Below the pieces are notes generated by a model. That model was not told where the DNA came from and made no database searches. It saw only the letters and a list, made by a program, of their open reading frames with translations. This document shows positions 16,045 to 16,425 of a stretch of 16,425 nt of DNA, one piece after another; position 1 is the stretch's first letter; every line of letters starts with the position of its first letter. Origin of the DNA: Cymbomonas tetramitiformis (lineage: Eukaryota > Chlorophyta > Pyramimonadophyceae > Pyramimonadales > Pyramimonadaceae); contig LGRX02014128.1 in NCBI GenBank assembly GCA_001247695.2, positions 1 to 16,425 of the forward strand, in the 5' to 3' direction. Both the position numbers and the translations under genes were made by a program.

Positions 16045-16070
16045 GTTTTCTTAAAGGTGGGCGATTACTG
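16045..16070 (-). repeat. Right terminal inverted repeat of the complete transposon
   Basis: On the minus strand from 16070 it begins CAGTAATCGCCCACCTTTAA and ends GAAAAC. Confidence 0.92.
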
Positions 16071-16191
16071 TATCGCTTGCATAAATATCGTCAGAAAATA
16101 ACAGCGACAAGGTGTGTTCACTGTATACAGGTCGCACAGACATGCTGCTATCATTCGCAGGGTTGGTACGATATGCGACATACGGATGTAA

Positions 16192-16425
16192 CAAACGCCG
16201 GCTTCCCATGGTACCGTACCGGAATATCCAAGTACACTAGATATCAGAAAGTCCCGTACTCGTGTGGATAAACTGTATAAGATAAATAAACCCTAAGCTA
16301 GATATACCCGGAACGGTCTCGGACGGTCTCGGAGTCTAGCCTACCTGTGACACAGCGTGTGTCACAGTACGAACCTACAGATCAGTCAGCAGTCCAGTGT
16401 TGGTCCTAGGGATCTGCCATAGGGG
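16192..16425 (-). repeat. Inverted, diverged copy of the 4033-4278 leader
   Basis: On the minus strand it runs CCCCTATGGCAGATCCCTAG and so on through the conserved stem (16345-16367), a doubled GAGACCGT-type motif, CCGGGTATATCTAGCTTAGG and GTTTATTT, then into a decayed coding part with a Leu-Asp-Ile-Pro-Val string. It has frame breaks compared with the plus-strand copy. It is cut by the window end, so its outer boundary is unseen. Confidence 0.75.
16345..16367 (-). other. Conserved stem-loop, inverted copy
   Basis: CTGTGACAC, loop AGCGT on the plus strand (ACGCT in element orientation), GTGTCACAG. The stem is identical to 4092-4114; the loop is different. Confidence 0.7.

Larger units (their letters stand above)
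12637..16070 (-). mobile_element. Complete pogo-family DNA transposon (3434 bp)
   Basis: The ends are CAGTAATCGCTCATCG at 12637 and, on the other strand, CAGTAATCGCCCACCT from 16070; the first 26 bases agree at 23 positions. TA stands immediately outside each end (12635-12636, 16071-16072), the target duplication of the Tc1/mariner-pogo superfamily. Inside lie an uninterrupted two-exon transposase gene (15861-13071) and a 25-bp direct repeat close to each end. The catalytic residues, DNA-binding parts and both ends are intact, so the copy may be young or active. Flank 16073-16425 belongs to another element, implying nested insertion. Confidence 0.93.

Overview
Eukaryotic nuclear DNA, dominated by mobile elements, with one clear host gene. 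The host gene (9325-10621, minus) is a ubiquitin-L40 ribosomal protein fusion split into five coding exons. Its ubiquitin carries Ser19, Asp24, Ala28 and Ala57, the combination I associate with plants and algae, so an alga or other plant-like eukaryote is the best guess. This is inference only; nothing here fixes the species.

Layout. 1-262 is the 3' end of a pogo-type DNA transposon whose body lies outside the window. 265-2856 is a GC-rich retroelement-like unit: a gag-like ORF ending in a zinc knuckle, a frame break at that knuckle, and a second reading frame with a transmembrane segment. No reverse transcriptase, integrase or RNase H is visible. 2857-3899 is a short, internally deleted pogo relative that keeps only the start of the transposase ORF, followed by a 33-bp tandem repeat. 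3903-5229 is part of an unrecognised element with a long reading frame broken by one in-frame TGA. The same leader sequence returns in inverted orientation at 16192-16425. 5230-9324 has no convincing gene but holds several strong inverted repeats. 9325-10621 is the ubiquitin gene. 10622-12636 is non-coding, with a CGCAACG motif cluster, an ATGTC-rich simple repeat and a dense run of hairpins. 12637-16070 is an apparently complete 3.4-kb pogo-family transposon on the minus strand. Its ends are matched terminal inverted repeats flanked by TA, and it encodes a roughly 894-residue transposase with one intron. 16073-16425 is the inverted copy of the unknown element.

The three pogo ends share one terminal repeat family (CAGTAAT...). 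The full element and the deleted one also share the N-terminal protein module (MDP-[AS]-SR...). The deleted element is therefore plausibly mobilised by a transposase like the one in the window. The complete element sits beside, and probably inside, a degraded copy of the unknown element, so the region looks like nested insertions around one conserved gene. The most interesting points are the domain make-up of the transposase, the hairpin-conserving repeat copies, the frame-preserving minisatellite, and the hairpin array at 12039-12403.
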